Of a DNA stretch of 50,156 nucleotides, positions 17,575 through 25,474 are shown piece after piece. The notes under the pieces are model-generated. The model did no database searches. It was given only the letters and a program-made list of their open reading frames with translations, and had not been told where the DNA came from. The stretch spans positions 1-50,156 of the forward strand of contig JAFGVK010000165.1 of the NCBI GenBank assembly GCA_016938035.1, given 5' to 3'. The first letter of the stretch is position 1. Every line of letters begins with the position of its first letter. This DNA comes from Deltaproteobacteria bacterium (GTDB lineage: Bacteria > Myxococcota_A > UBA796 > GCA-2862545). The translations under genes were made by a program, and so were the position numbers.

Positions 17575-19627
17575 CCCGAACGCCCGCATCGCCGCCCTAG
17601 CGCGAGAGAATCGGATCCTGCGCCGCAGGCTGGAGCGAGCCTCCGACAACCGCGCCCAGCTGGAGCTGATCAAGGACAAGGACCGCGAGCTGCTCAAGAC
17701 CATCTACCTGGAGATGGTGGAGCAGCGCGCCCTGATCGACCGGGTGCTCACCCTGAGCCCGGTCGCCATCGGCTGGAAGGACGCGACCGGGACCTACCTC
17801 GGCTGCAACCTCGCCTACGCCAGCCTGCTGGGGGCCTCGTCGCCAGACGAGGTGGTGGGGAGGCGCGACGACACCCTGGTCCCCCCTGCCCTCGCCGCCA
17901 TCCTCACACGCGGAGATGAGCTCCCGCTGGCGGGGCTCGTCTGTGAGGCGGTAGAGGTGCTGATCCCCACCCCCACCGGCAGCATCCGGACCTGGCTCTG
18001 CTCCAAGGTCCCGCTGCCCTCGGACGGCGACAGCTCGCCCGGGGTGCTCGCGCAGTACCACGACATCACCGCCCAGAAGGCGGCAGAGGCGGAGCTGCTG
18101 GAGGCGCACGAGCAGCTGGAGGCGACGCTGTCCACCCTCCCCGACGTGCTGCTGGAGTTGGAGGGCGTGGGTCGCATCCTCAAGCTCCACATCGGCGAGG
18201 ACAGCGCCCTGTGGCCGACCTTGAAGCGCGGGCGCGGGCGCGAGCTTGCGGGGCTGCTCCCCCCGGAGGCGGCGGCCTCCTTCTTCACCGCGATGCGGAG
18301 GGCAGACGCCCAGGGATCCGTACAGGGGCGGGTGTTCTCCCTTCCCGACGGGAAAGGGGGCACGCAGTGGTTTGAGCTGTCCGCGACCTCCAAGGGGCGT
18401 CGCGAGGACCGGCGCTATGTGGTGCTGGTGCGCGACATCAGCAGCAGGGTCCGCGCCGAGGAGGAGAGCCGCAGGATGGAGTCGGAGCTGCTCCACCGGC
18501 AGAAGCTCGAGAGCCTGGGGGTGCTGGCGGGGGGCATCGCCCACGACTTCAACAACATCCTCACCACCATCCTCGGCAACGCCAACCTGGCGCTGGAGGA
18601 GACCGCCCCGGACACCTCCGTCCACACCTGTCTCCAGGGCATTGAGCTGGGGAGCAAGCGGGCCGCAGAGCTGTGCGATCAGCTCCTCGCCTATACCGGA
18701 AAGGGACATTTCTCCGTCCGATCCATCGACCTCTCGGAGCTGGTCCGCGAGACCCTCACCCTGTTCAACCTGGGCATCTCCAAGAAGGCGCAGATCGCGC
18801 TGGATCTGGAGCACGACCTCCCCACGGTGATCGGAGACAGGTCGCAGCTCCAGCAGGTGATCCTCAACCTGGTGGTGAACGCCTCCGACGCGCTGGGTGA
18901 GTCCCCTGGGACCATCGCGCTCCGCACCAGGATGACCCACCTGGCCCAAGGAAGGGCGCTCTCCCCCACCCCCCTCCACCGCGGCGACTACCTCGTGCTC
19001 CAGGTGCAGGACACAGGCTCCGGGATGAGCCCTGAGACCCTGGACCGCATCTTCGATCCCTTCTTCACGACCAAATTCACCGGGCGAGGGCTCGGGCTGG
19101 CGGCCACCCTGGGGATCGTGGGCAGGCACCTTGGAGGCATCGAGGTGGCGTCAAGCCCCGGACAGGGGACCACCTTCTCAGTCTACCTCCCCGCCGCCGA
19201 CACCCAGCACGCCAGCCCCAGGCCGCCAGAGAGCGCCGCGGTAGGGGTCCACCCGCTCAGCGGGAAGGTGCTCCTGGCCGACGACGAGGACATGGTGCGG
19301 CGGGTCACCGAGAGGATGCTCAGGCGCATGGGGCTTGAGGTGATCACCGCGTCCGACGGCGGGGAGGCGGTGGAGCGCTTCCGCCAGGACCCCGACGGCT
19401 TCTCTGTGGTACTCCTCGACCTCACCATGCCCCGCCTCGGCGGGGTCGAGGCTCTGGAAATCATCCAGTCCCTGCGACCCGACATCCCCTCCATCCTGAG
19501 CAGCGGCTTCTCGACCGCCTACACCTCAGAGCGCTTTCACTCCCTCGGGATCTCAGGCTTCCTTCACAAGCCCTACACCCTGGAGCAGGTCCAGACGCTC
19601 CTCCGGCGGGTGCTCACGCTCCCCTGA
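17561..19627 (+). CDS. Hybrid PAS sensor histidine kinase with receiver domain
   Basis: The product is 688 residues. GTG start at 17561 behind GGAG-CCGCCG, overlapping the FIST gene by 14 bases. A charged coiled coil (1-50) precedes a PAS domain (about 55-175, ending VLAQYHDITAQKAAEAEL) and a second PAS-like segment (180-300, ending RYVVLVRDISSRVRAEEES). The HisKA box has the phosphorylated His328 in GGIAHDFNNILTTILGNA. The ATPase domain has the N box VILNLVVNASDALG, the G1 box VQDTGSGMS, IFDPFFTTKFTGRGLGLA and GQGTTFSVYLP. The C-terminal receiver has the acidic pocket ADDED, phospho-acceptor Asp620 (LLDLTMPR) and Lys in LHKPY. There is no membrane segment, so it is soluble. No separate output regulator is nearby. 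Confidence 0.95.
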   Translation: MSDADPNARIAALARENRILRRRLERASDNRAQLELIKDKDRELLKTIYLEMVEQRALIDRVLTLSPVAIGWKDATGTYLGCNLAYASLLGASSPDEVVGRRDDTLVPPALAAILTRGDELPLAGLVCEAVEVLIPTPTGSIRTWLCSKVPLPSDGDSSPGVLAQYHDITAQKAAEAELLEAHEQLEATLSTLPDVLLELEGVGRILKLHIGEDSALWPTLKRGRGRELAGLLPPEAAASFFTAMRRADAQGSVQGRVFSLPDGKGGTQWFELSATSKGRREDRRYVVLVRDISSRVRAEEESRRMESELLHRQKLESLGVLAGGIAHDFNNILTTILGNANLALEETAPDTSVHTCLQGIELGSKRAAELCDQLLAYTGKGHFSVRSIDLSELVRETLTLFNLGISKKAQIALDLEHDLPTVIGDRSQLQQVILNLVVNASDALGESPGTIALRTRMTHLAQGRALSPTPLHRGDYLVLQVQDTGSGMSPETLDRIFDPFFTTKFTGRGLGLAATLGIVGRHLGGIEVASSPGQGTTFSVYLPAADTQHASPRPPESAAVGVHPLSGKVLLADDEDMVRRVTERMLRRMGLEVITASDGGEAVERFRQDPDGFSVVLLDLTMPRLGGVEALEIIQSLRPDIPSILSSGFSTAYTSERFHSLGISGFLHKPYTLEQVQTLLRRVLTLP

Positions 19628-19674
19628 GCGAGGCGCCGCTGAGGTAGGCTCTCGGCCAAGCCCACGAGGTCTCC

Positions 19675-20571
19675 ATGCCACAGCCCCCCCTCCCCCACCC
19701 TCCCCTCCCAGAGCGCGCCGCGCGGGGCCTGCTCGGGGCCCCGATCGTCGCCCTGGTGCTCTACGGAGCCTTCGGGGTGAGCCTGTCCCAGCTCGCCGGC
19801 AAGGCGATCCGCCCCCTCTCAGCGCGGGGGGGGCGCGCGCTGGGCCGCTGGAGCTACGGTGCCTGGACGCGGGGCCTGACCGGCCTCACCCACCGGCTCT
19901 ATGGGGTCGAGCTGGTGCTGAGCGGCGCCCCGCTCCCCGCGGTGCGAGACGCGGTGCTGATCGCCAACCACCAGAGCATGCTGGACATCCCGGTGATCGT
20001 AGACCTCGCCGAGGCCGCGGGCAGGGGCCCCGCCCTCCGCTGGTTCGCCAAGGACGTGCTCAAATACGTGCCCGGCGTGGGCTGGGCGCTGCGGGACGTG
20101 GCGGTGATGGTGAAGCGGGAGTGGGCGAGGGACCAGCGCACCATCGAGCAGGTGTTCGCGGGCCTGATGGACAGCCCCGACCCCTTCTGGGTGGTGAGCT
20201 TCTCGGAGGGCACCAGGATCACCCCCGAGAAGCTGGCCGCCTCCCAGGCCTTCTCGGAGGAGCGGGGGATGAGGCCGCTCCAGCACCTGCTCCGCCCCCG
20301 CCCCAAGGGCTTCGCTGCCACGGTGAGCGGCCTGCGACCTCGTCTTCAGGAGGTGATCGACCTCACCCTGGGCTACCCCGAGGGGGTGCCTGATCTAGAG
20401 CACCTCGCCACAGGGCAGGCGCGCCGCTTCCACGTCCACCTGCGCCGCTACCCGATCGAAGACCTCCCCGCCGAGGAGGAGGCGCTGGGCGCGTGGCTCC
20501 AGGCGCGCTTCGAGGAGAAGGACGCGCTGCTAGACCACTTCTACCGCGAGGGGCGGTTCCCCTCCGCCTAG
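19675..20571 (+). CDS. Lysophosphatidate-type acyltransferase, eukaryotic AGPAT3/4/5-LCLAT1-like
   Basis: The product is 298 residues. The ATG at 19675 follows GAGGTCTCC. PlsC-superfamily motifs: NHQSMLD (HX4D with His99 and Asp104) and SFSEGTRITPEKL (the EGTR box). The segment EGTR-T--K...SQ-FSEERGM-PLQHLLRPRPKGFAATV matches the arrangement in eukaryotic AGPAT3/4/5 and lysocardiolipin acyltransferase (a Lys-rich loop, then PL-H-L-PR-KGF). It is longer than a standard bacterial PlsC and carries the extra C-terminal part (RRYPIEDLPAEEEALGAWL) that resembles the acyltransferase C-terminal domain of that subgroup. An N-terminal hydrophobic stretch (LGAPIVALVLYGAFGVSL) suggests membrane attachment. 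Activity would be acylation of a lysophospholipid. The substrate is not readable. Confidence 0.85.
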   Translation: MPQPPLPHPPLPERAARGLLGAPIVALVLYGAFGVSLSQLAGKAIRPLSARGGRALGRWSYGAWTRGLTGLTHRLYGVELVLSGAPLPAVRDAVLIANHQSMLDIPVIVDLAEAAGRGPALRWFAKDVLKYVPGVGWALRDVAVMVKREWARDQRTIEQVFAGLMDSPDPFWVVSFSEGTRITPEKLAASQAFSEERGMRPLQHLLRPRPKGFAATVSGLRPRLQEVIDLTLGYPEGVPDLEHLATGQARRFHVHLRRYPIEDLPAEEEALGAWLQARFEEKDALLDHFYREGRFPSA

Positions 20572-20677
20572 AGCGTCGAAGGGCTCGTCCGAACCGAGCT
20601 CTTCGCGGCAGGATCGTCCGTGGAGGCCGGAGGGCGACGCCAGGTTCTAGAGCAGCGAGGCGGCACCCGTCGAGCAA

Positions 20678-21114
20678 GGCCACGATCATCGTTTGGTCCA
20701 AGGTCTGCTCGCCGTGCTGGCGGAGGGAGAGGGCGCTGCCAGCGCGCCGAGATCCCTATTACGACGGCCTGATGGCCGCCGCCAAGGGCGCTTCGCCCTC
20801 CTCCGTGGGGGTAGAGGACCGCGGCACCCCAACCCCAAGGACCGACGGCCTGATGGCCGCCGCCAAGGGCGCCTCGCCCTCCTTCGTTTCCCCCGTTGGG
20901 GTCGGGGACTGCGGCCCCCCAACCCCAAGGACCGACGGCCTGATGGCCGCCGCCAAGGGCGCTTCGCCCTCCTTCGTGGGGGTCGAGGACTGCGGCCCCC
21001 CCAATCCCCCCTGCTGGGGGCTGGCCGCCCCCTCTCCCCCTGCAGGATCGGGCGCTAACCCCGTACCGGACGCCCCCCGCCATGACCCACTAGGGCGAAA
21101 CGATGATCGAGGCC
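20678..21114. mobile_element. MITE-like element 1 (437 bp) with inverted ends and internal tandem units
   Basis: The termini are inverted repeats: GGCCACGATCATCGTTT at 20678-20694 and AAACGATGATCGAGGCC at 21098-21114 (16 of 17 match when inverted). Next to the left end comes GGTC-CAAGGTCTGCTCGCCGTGCTGGCGGAGGGAGAGGGCGCTGCCAGCGCG-GAGATCC, then the tandem units. After them come CCCCCCTGCTGGGGGCTGGCCGCCCCCTCTCCC and CATGACCCACTAGGGCG at the right end. The whole order is repeated in inverse orientation at 42570-42930. No transposase gene is present, so it would be non-autonomous. No clear target duplication is visible. Confidence 0.7.
20763..21003. repeat. Internal tandem units of MITE-like element 1
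   Basis: Three units start at 20763, 20844 and 20934 (lengths 81, 90 and a partial third of about 70). Each begins GACGGCCTGATGGCCGCCGCC and contains the small palindrome AAGGGCG-CTTCGCCCT. Units 1 and 2 close with CCCCAACCCCAAGGACC. Lengths are multiples of three, so one forward frame reads through them (DGLMAAAKGASPS), but it has no start signal. Confidence 0.85.
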
Positions 21115-21117
21115 TCG

Positions 21118-21328
21118 ATCAGCCGGACGGTCTCACAGGAGGGGATTCATCCTTCCACAGGAGCCACCGGATGAAGTCGCTCGTCGAGTCCTCCAGACTG
21201 GAGACGGGCGCCGGCTCGCGAGGCAGATCGGGTGCAGGGCCGGCGTTCCATAGGAAGGAAGCTCGCTTTTGTGCGCGACAGGCGTAGAAACAAGGACTCG
21301 CGGCGTGAGGCCAGCGAATCGGCGCCAG
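21118..21328. repeat. Dispersed ~200-bp repeat, copy B
   Basis: Starts 3 bases after the right end of MITE-like element 1. It shows the family edges (CAGCCGGACGGTCTCACAGGA at left, GCCAGCGAATCGGCGCC at right) and the nested hairpin: TTCATC/GATGAA (21146-21151 with 21070-type partner at 21170-21175), inner TTCC/GGAG around ACA. It has an extra 13 or so bases in the middle relative to copy A. The rest of the gap to the TetR gene (21329-21418) shows nothing I recognise. Confidence 0.75.
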
Positions 21329-21418
21329 AGGTCCCGCTGGTGCACGGGAGGGTCGACGGGCGGACGCCGCGGCCCCCACCGCCCGATGGGCGACGGGCGC
21401 GGTGACCTGATCGCCGCG

Positions 21419-22030
21419 CTAGGGACGCACCATGCGGCGGATCAGGTCCATCAGCCGCGGGACCGTCTGCGCCAGCTCCGCGGCGCTGAGCGACTCCACC
21501 CGCTGCGCCAGCCACAGGTCGTGGGCCTCACCCATCGCCGCGACGAGCTGGATCAGCAGCTCTGGTGGCAGGTCAGTCCGCACCGCCCCCACCCCCTGCC
21601 CCACCGCCACGAGCTGAGCGAGCCAGCCGTAGACCCGCCCGTAGAGCGCGTGCAGCTCCGCCTCGCCCAGGCCCCTCACCCCGGCGAGGCTCTTCACCAG
21701 GCCAATGAGCGATGGGGAGCCCAGGAACAGGGCCATCGCCAGCTCGAAGCGCTCGGCGATCCCCCCCCAGAAGGCCTCCGGCTCGGACACCTCCGGCACC
21801 TCGCCCAGCACGTCCCACAGGGGCTCCAGGGCTGGGATCAGCACCGTGAGGTACAGGTCGAGCTTGTCCTCGAAGTAGTAGTACATCGCCCCCTTCGACA
21901 CCCCCGCCCGCTCGATGATCTGGTTGTAGGAGGCGCCATCGAAGCCATGGGTCGCGAATTCCTCGGCTGCGACCTTGAGGATTCGCTCCTGCTTCTCCGA
22001 CGAGAGGCGCTGGAAGCGCTGCTTGGGCAT
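21419..22030 (-). CDS. TetR-family transcriptional repressor
   Basis: The product is 203 residues. The ATG at 22030 lies 5 bases after GGAG. Residues 12-58 (KQERILKVAAEEFATHGFDGASYNQIIERAGVSKGAMYYYFEDKLDLY) are the TetR N-terminal helix-turn-helix with the characteristic AGVSKGAMYYYF recognition helix. The C-terminal helical ligand-binding domain is generic, so the inducer is unknown. The gene is divergent from an ABC export operon. The shared gap holds an inverted repeat (TTAGACCA...TGGTCTAA) over the promoters. The simplest reading is an autoregulated repressor of the export operon. A 90-base tail between its stop and repeat B holds nothing recognisable. Confidence 0.93.
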   Translation of the reverse strand: MPKQRFQRLSSEKQERILKVAAEEFATHGFDGASYNQIIERAGVSKGAMYYYFEDKLDLYLTVLIPALEPLWDVLGEVPEVSEPEAFWGGIAERFELAMALFLGSPSLIGLVKSLAGVRGLGEAELHALYGRVYGWLAQLVAVGQGVGAVRTDLPPELLIQLVAAMGEAHDLWLAQRVESLSAAELAQTVPRLMDLIRRMVRP

Positions 22031-22045
22031 TCGATCTCCATCTAT

Positions 22046-22087
22046 TTAGACCACCTGGTTTGACTTTTTGGTCTAACCGCCTAGTCT
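22046..22087. promoter_or_regulatory. Divergent promoter and TetR operator
   Basis: A perfect 8-bp inverted repeat, TTAGACCA (22046-22053) and TGGTCTAA (22069-22076), is separated by 15 bases. A plausible plus-strand promoter lies across it: TTGACT (22060-22065), 16 bases, TAGTCT (22082-22087), pointing to the ABC operon. The left half lies next to an A/T-rich TCTAAATAGA that can serve as the minus-strand -10 for the repressor. A bound TetR dimer would block both directions. Confidence 0.65.
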
Positions 22088-22135
22088 AGAGGTGCCCTAT
22101 CCGGTGTCCGGAGCCGGCGCCCCCTCGGAGTCCCC

Positions 22136-22171
22136 ATGACCGCTCCCCTCGTCCCCCCGTCCAGGCGCTGA
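22136..22171 (+). CDS. Possible 11-codon leader peptide upstream of the ABC operon
   Basis: ATG at 22136 stands behind GGAG-TCCCC, the strongest start context of this window. It opens MTAPLVPPSRR followed by TGA, 7 bases before the permease start. Its stop overlaps the GAGGT that would serve the permease as ribosome binding site, so translation of the leader could control or couple to that of the permease. It could also be an accidental match, as no peptide homology can be judged at this size. Confidence 0.35.
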   Translation: MTAPLVPPSRR

Positions 22172-22178
22172 GGTCACC

Positions 22179-23405
22179 ATGCGCTTCCTCCTCGCGATGG
22201 CCTGGCGCAACCTGTGGCGCAACCCCGGTCGCTCGGCGATCACCGCGCTGGCGATGGGGGTCGCGGTGGCGCTCTCCATGGCGACCCTCGCCCTCCAAGA
22301 CGGGATGTTCTCAGAGATGTTCCAGATCATGGTCGAGCAGCAGCTCGGCCACGTGCAGGTCCACCCCGGCGGCACCCGCACCCTGGAGAACACCCTGCAC
22401 CACGGCGAGGCGCTCACCGAGCGGCTGGAGGCGCTCCCCAGCACCCTCGCGGTGAGCCCCAGGGTGCAGGGCTTCGCGCTGTTGAGCGGAGAGGGGTCGG
22501 CGGTGGGGGCGCAGCTCGTCGGCGTAGACCCGGCCCGAGAGCCAGCGGTCTCGCCCCTGCTCAGCAAGCGGATCCGCGGCGAGGCGCTCCCCGTCTCCGC
22601 CGCCAGGCGGGTGCTGCTGGGCTACAAGCTCGCCGAGAAGCTCCAGGCGGAGCCGGGGTCGGAGCTGGTGGTCTTCACCCAGGGGGCCGACGGCTCCCTG
22701 GCCAACGAGCTCTACACCGTCGCAGGGATCTTCCGCAGCGGTGACGCGGCCCTGGACAGGGCGGGGGCGATCCTCCACTACCGCGATCTGCAGGAGCTGC
22801 TGGTGCTCGGCGACCAGCTCCACAGCCTCACCCTGCTCGCGCGAGACAAGACCGCGCTCCCTGCCTACGCGCAGCAGGTCCGCGACGCCCTCGGCGACCC
22901 GTCCGCCCTGGTGCAGACCTGGCGCGAGGCCAGCCCAGAGACCGCGGAGATGATGTCCATGCAGGACGCGAGCTCCGGAGTGGTGCTGGGCATCGTCTTC
23001 GTGGTGGCGGCCTTCGGGGTACTGAACACCATGGCGATGTCGGTGTTTGAGCGCACCAAGGAGCTTGGGATCCTGCGGGCGGTGGGGGTCAGGCCGGGCA
23101 AGGTGGTGGGCCTGATCGTCCTGGAGAGCCTCCTGCTCAGCGGGGTAGCGGGTCTTGGGGGCCTTGTCCTGGGGGGGGCGCTGGACCTCTACCTGGTGCG
23201 GGTGGGCATGGACCTGTCCTCCGCCAGCTCGGACGGCTTCTCCTTCGCCGGGGTGATGCTCAACCCGGTCATCCACGGGGAGGTCCGCCCCCTGGGCGTG
23301 CTCCTCATCCTGAGCTCGGTGGTCGTGGTCGCCCTGCTCGCCTCCCTCTTCCCCGCGTACCGCGCGGCCCGCCTCGACCCGGTCGAGGCCCTGCGCGCGG
23401 AGTGA
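22179..23405 (+). CDS. ABC transporter permease, FtsX/MacB-like (first)
   Basis: The product is 408 residues, with the ATG after GAGGTCACC. The layout is that of MacB/LolC-E type permeases: an N-terminal membrane helix (WRNLWRNPGRSAITALAMGVAVALSM), a large periplasmic domain (about 50-270), then three helices near the C-terminus (VVLGIVFVVAAFGVLNTMAMSVFERTKELGILRAVGVRPGKV is the conserved FtsX box; the last helix ends PAYRAARLDPVEALRAE). Such permeases do not move substrate through the membrane directly but drive extraction or export of lipoproteins, toxins or peptides. No membrane-fusion protein or outer-membrane factor is in the operon, which favours a LolCDE-like role over MacAB-TolC. It is the first gene of the TetR-controlled operon, and its stop overlaps the next gene's region. 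Confidence 0.92.
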   Translation: MRFLLAMAWRNLWRNPGRSAITALAMGVAVALSMATLALQDGMFSEMFQIMVEQQLGHVQVHPGGTRTLENTLHHGEALTERLEALPSTLAVSPRVQGFALLSGEGSAVGAQLVGVDPAREPAVSPLLSKRIRGEALPVSAARRVLLGYKLAEKLQAEPGSELVVFTQGADGSLANELYTVAGIFRSGDAALDRAGAILHYRDLQELLVLGDQLHSLTLLARDKTALPAYAQQVRDALGDPSALVQTWREASPETAEMMSMQDASSGVVLGIVFVVAAFGVLNTMAMSVFERTKELGILRAVGVRPGKVVGLIVLESLLLSGVAGLGGLVLGGALDLYLVRVGMDLSSASSDGFSFAGVMLNPVIHGEVRPLGVLLILSSVVVVALLASLFPAYRAARLDPVEALRAE

Positions 23406-23407
23406 GC

Positions 23408-24640
23408 ATGCTCCACCTCTCCCTCGCCCTCCGCAACCTGCGCAGGAACCTGCGCCGCTCCCTGCTCACCGCAGCCGCGGTGGCGGTAGGGCTCTCGCTG
23501 ATGCTGTTCACCGTGACCTTCCAGCACGGCAGCTACGACATGATGATCCGCTCGGCGATCTCAGCGATGGCCGGCCACGTCGTGGTGCAGGCGCCGGGCT
23601 GGCAACAGGAGCGCGACGAGGCGCTGCTGGTGCGAGACGCCGACGCGATCCAGCGCGACCTGCAGCGCGCCCTGCCCGACGCCATCGTCATCGAGCGGGT
23701 GTTCTTGGAGGGGCTGCTGACCTCTACCCAGGGGTCGGTTGGGGTCTCGCTGGAGGGGGTGGACCCAGAGGGCGAGGGCGCGGTGCAGGACCTGCCTGAG
23801 CAGCTGATCGCCGGGGAGTGGCTGGACGAGGACCCCAGGGGCCTGCTGATCGGCGCCGAGATGGCCGAGACGCTCCAGGTCGAGGTGGGTGACAAGGTTG
23901 TGTACATGGGCCAGCACCTGGGCCATGAGGTCTCCAGCCAGATGTTCAGGGTGCGCGGCGTCTTCAAGACGGGCGCCGCCGAGCTGGACGCCTTCATCGC
24001 CATGGCGCCGCTCTCCGCCACCCAGGAGCTGCTGGGGGTGCCTGGCGCGGCCCACCAGATCTCGGTACACCTGGACGACGCGCGGCTCTCGATCCACACC
24101 GCGGACCAGGTGCGGGGACTGCTGGCGGGCCGCGACCTGGAGGTCCTCTACTGGCGCGAGGCGCTCCCAGAGCTCTACGCCTTCATCCAGCTCGACCGGT
24201 CGGGAGGGGACCTGATGCTGGCGGTGATCGGCCTGATTATCACCCTGGGGGTGGTAAACACCATGCTGATGAGCGTGCTGGAGCGCACCAGAGAGCTTGG
24301 GGTGCTCCTCTCGATCGGCATGCGGCGCGAGCGCGTCGGGTGGATGATCGTCCAGGAGGGCTTCGCGCTCGCCCTGATCGGGACCGCGGGCGGGGTGCTG
24401 GGCGGCCTGGTGCTCTCCTGGCCGGTGGTCACCTGGGGCCTGGACCTGGGCGGCGCCGTGGGCGGTGAGTCGATGGAGATGGGGGGCGCCGTCATGTCCT
24501 CGGTCCTCAAGGGGAGCTGGGACCCCACCCGAAGCGCCATCTACGTCCTGGCCTCGGTGCTGATCACCACCGCGGCCTCCTTCTACCCCGCGATCCGGGC
24601 GGCGCTGCTCCACCCGATCGACGCCCTCCGCCACAGCTAG
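23408..24640 (+). CDS. ABC transporter permease, FtsX/MacB-like (second)
   Basis: The product is 410 residues from the ATG at 23408 (GGAG-TGAGC-ATG). A GTG at 23402 overlapping the previous stop is the alternative. It is homologous to the preceding permease: LALRNLRRNLRRSLLTAAAVAVGLSLML at the N-terminus, a periplasmic domain of about 220 residues, and the FtsX box LAVIGLIITLGVVNTMLMSVLERTRELGVLLSIGMRRERV. It ends with PAIRAALLHPIDALRHS. Together they would make a heterodimeric permease, as in LolC/LolE. The two differ most in the periplasmic part, as expected for different contacts with cargo. Confidence 0.92.
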   Translation: MLHLSLALRNLRRNLRRSLLTAAAVAVGLSLMLFTVTFQHGSYDMMIRSAISAMAGHVVVQAPGWQQERDEALLVRDADAIQRDLQRALPDAIVIERVFLEGLLTSTQGSVGVSLEGVDPEGEGAVQDLPEQLIAGEWLDEDPRGLLIGAEMAETLQVEVGDKVVYMGQHLGHEVSSQMFRVRGVFKTGAAELDAFIAMAPLSATQELLGVPGAAHQISVHLDDARLSIHTADQVRGLLAGRDLEVLYWREALPELYAFIQLDRSGGDLMLAVIGLIITLGVVNTMLMSVLERTRELGVLLSIGMRRERVGWMIVQEGFALALIGTAGGVLGGLVLSWPVVTWGLDLGGAVGGESMEMGGAVMSSVLKGSWDPTRSAIYVLASVLITTAASFYPAIRAALLHPIDALRHS

Positions 24641-24648
24641 AGGTCACG

Positions 24649-25338
24649 ATGTCCATCCTCTCTGTCCGAGCCCTCAGCCGCACCTACCACCAGGGCACCC
24701 AGACCATCAGGGCCCTCGACGGGGTCGATTTCAACGTAGACGCCGGGGAGTTCACCGCGCTGATGGGGCCGTCGGGCTCGGGAAAGACCACCCTCCTCAA
24801 CCTGATCGGCGGGCTCGACCGGCCCACCTCGGGGGTGGTCGAGGTGGAGGGGCGGCCCCTGCGCGGCCTCAGCCCCGGCGCCCTCTCGGACCTGCGCCTG
24901 CACCGCATCGGCTTTGTCTTCCAGTCCTACAACCTCATCCCGGTGCTCAGCGCCTACGAGAACACCGAATTCGTCCTCGCGCTGCAGGGGGTACCCGCCG
25001 CAGAGCGGAGGGAGCGGGCGATGCGAACCCTCGCCGCGGTGGGCCTCGCGGGCATGGAGGGGCGCCGGCCGTCCGAGCTGTCGGGGGGGCAGCAGCAGCG
25101 GGTGGCGGTGGCGCGCGCCATCGCGGGGGACCCCGCCCTGGTGCTGGCCGACGAGCCCACCGCGAACCTCGACTCGCACACCGGCGCCGAGCTCATCGAG
25201 CTGATGGCGCGCCTGAACGCGGACCAGGGGGTGACCTTCGTGTTCTCCACCCACGACCCCAAGGTCCAGGAGGCCGCCCGCCGGGTGGTGCGGCTGGTGG
25301 ACGGGAGGATCGACGGGGACGAGCAGCGGGCGCCCTGA
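24649..25338 (+). CDS. ABC transporter ATP-binding protein, LolD/MacB type
   Basis: The product is 229 residues, starting 9 bases after the second permease behind AGAGGT. Walker A is GPSGSGKTT (residues 40-48), the Q loop lies in FQSYNLIPVLSAYEN, the signature is LSGGQQQRVAVARA and Walker B is VLADEPT with SLD-type ANLDSHTG. The H-loop is STHDPKV. This matches the small cytoplasmic ATPase that pairs with FtsX-type permeases and completes the three-gene operon. The cargo is unknown, but lipoprotein or lipid extraction is the family precedent. The gene converges on the LpxL-like gene. The 136-base gap shows no clear terminator. Confidence 0.95.
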   Translation: MSILSVRALSRTYHQGTQTIRALDGVDFNVDAGEFTALMGPSGSGKTTLLNLIGGLDRPTSGVVEVEGRPLRGLSPGALSDLRLHRIGFVFQSYNLIPVLSAYENTEFVLALQGVPAAERRERAMRTLAAVGLAGMEGRRPSELSGGQQQRVAVARAIAGDPALVLADEPTANLDSHTGAELIELMARLNADQGVTFVFSTHDPKVQEAARRVVRLVDGRIDGDEQRAP

Positions 25339-25474
25339 CCGCCCACCCAGGAGCCAGGCGCTCGCCACGGAGCCGCGGAGCGGCCGACGCCCATCGCGGC
25401 AGCCCCGTCCCCCCTCTGCGCACCCACGGCAAGGGCGTCACCCGCCGTCCTCCGGGGGCCACGGAGCGAGCGCG

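Noticed and set aside
20763..21003. CRISPR-like array
   Set aside because: Units are adjacent, with no unique spacers, are 81-90 bp long and have no cas genes nearby.
20493..21287. Forward frame through the tandem units of element 1 reading DGLMAAAKGASPS repeats
   Set aside because: It begins inside the acyltransferase gene in another frame, has no start signal, and the matching peptide in element 2 is shifted in frame. Repeat lengths in multiples of three seem incidental.
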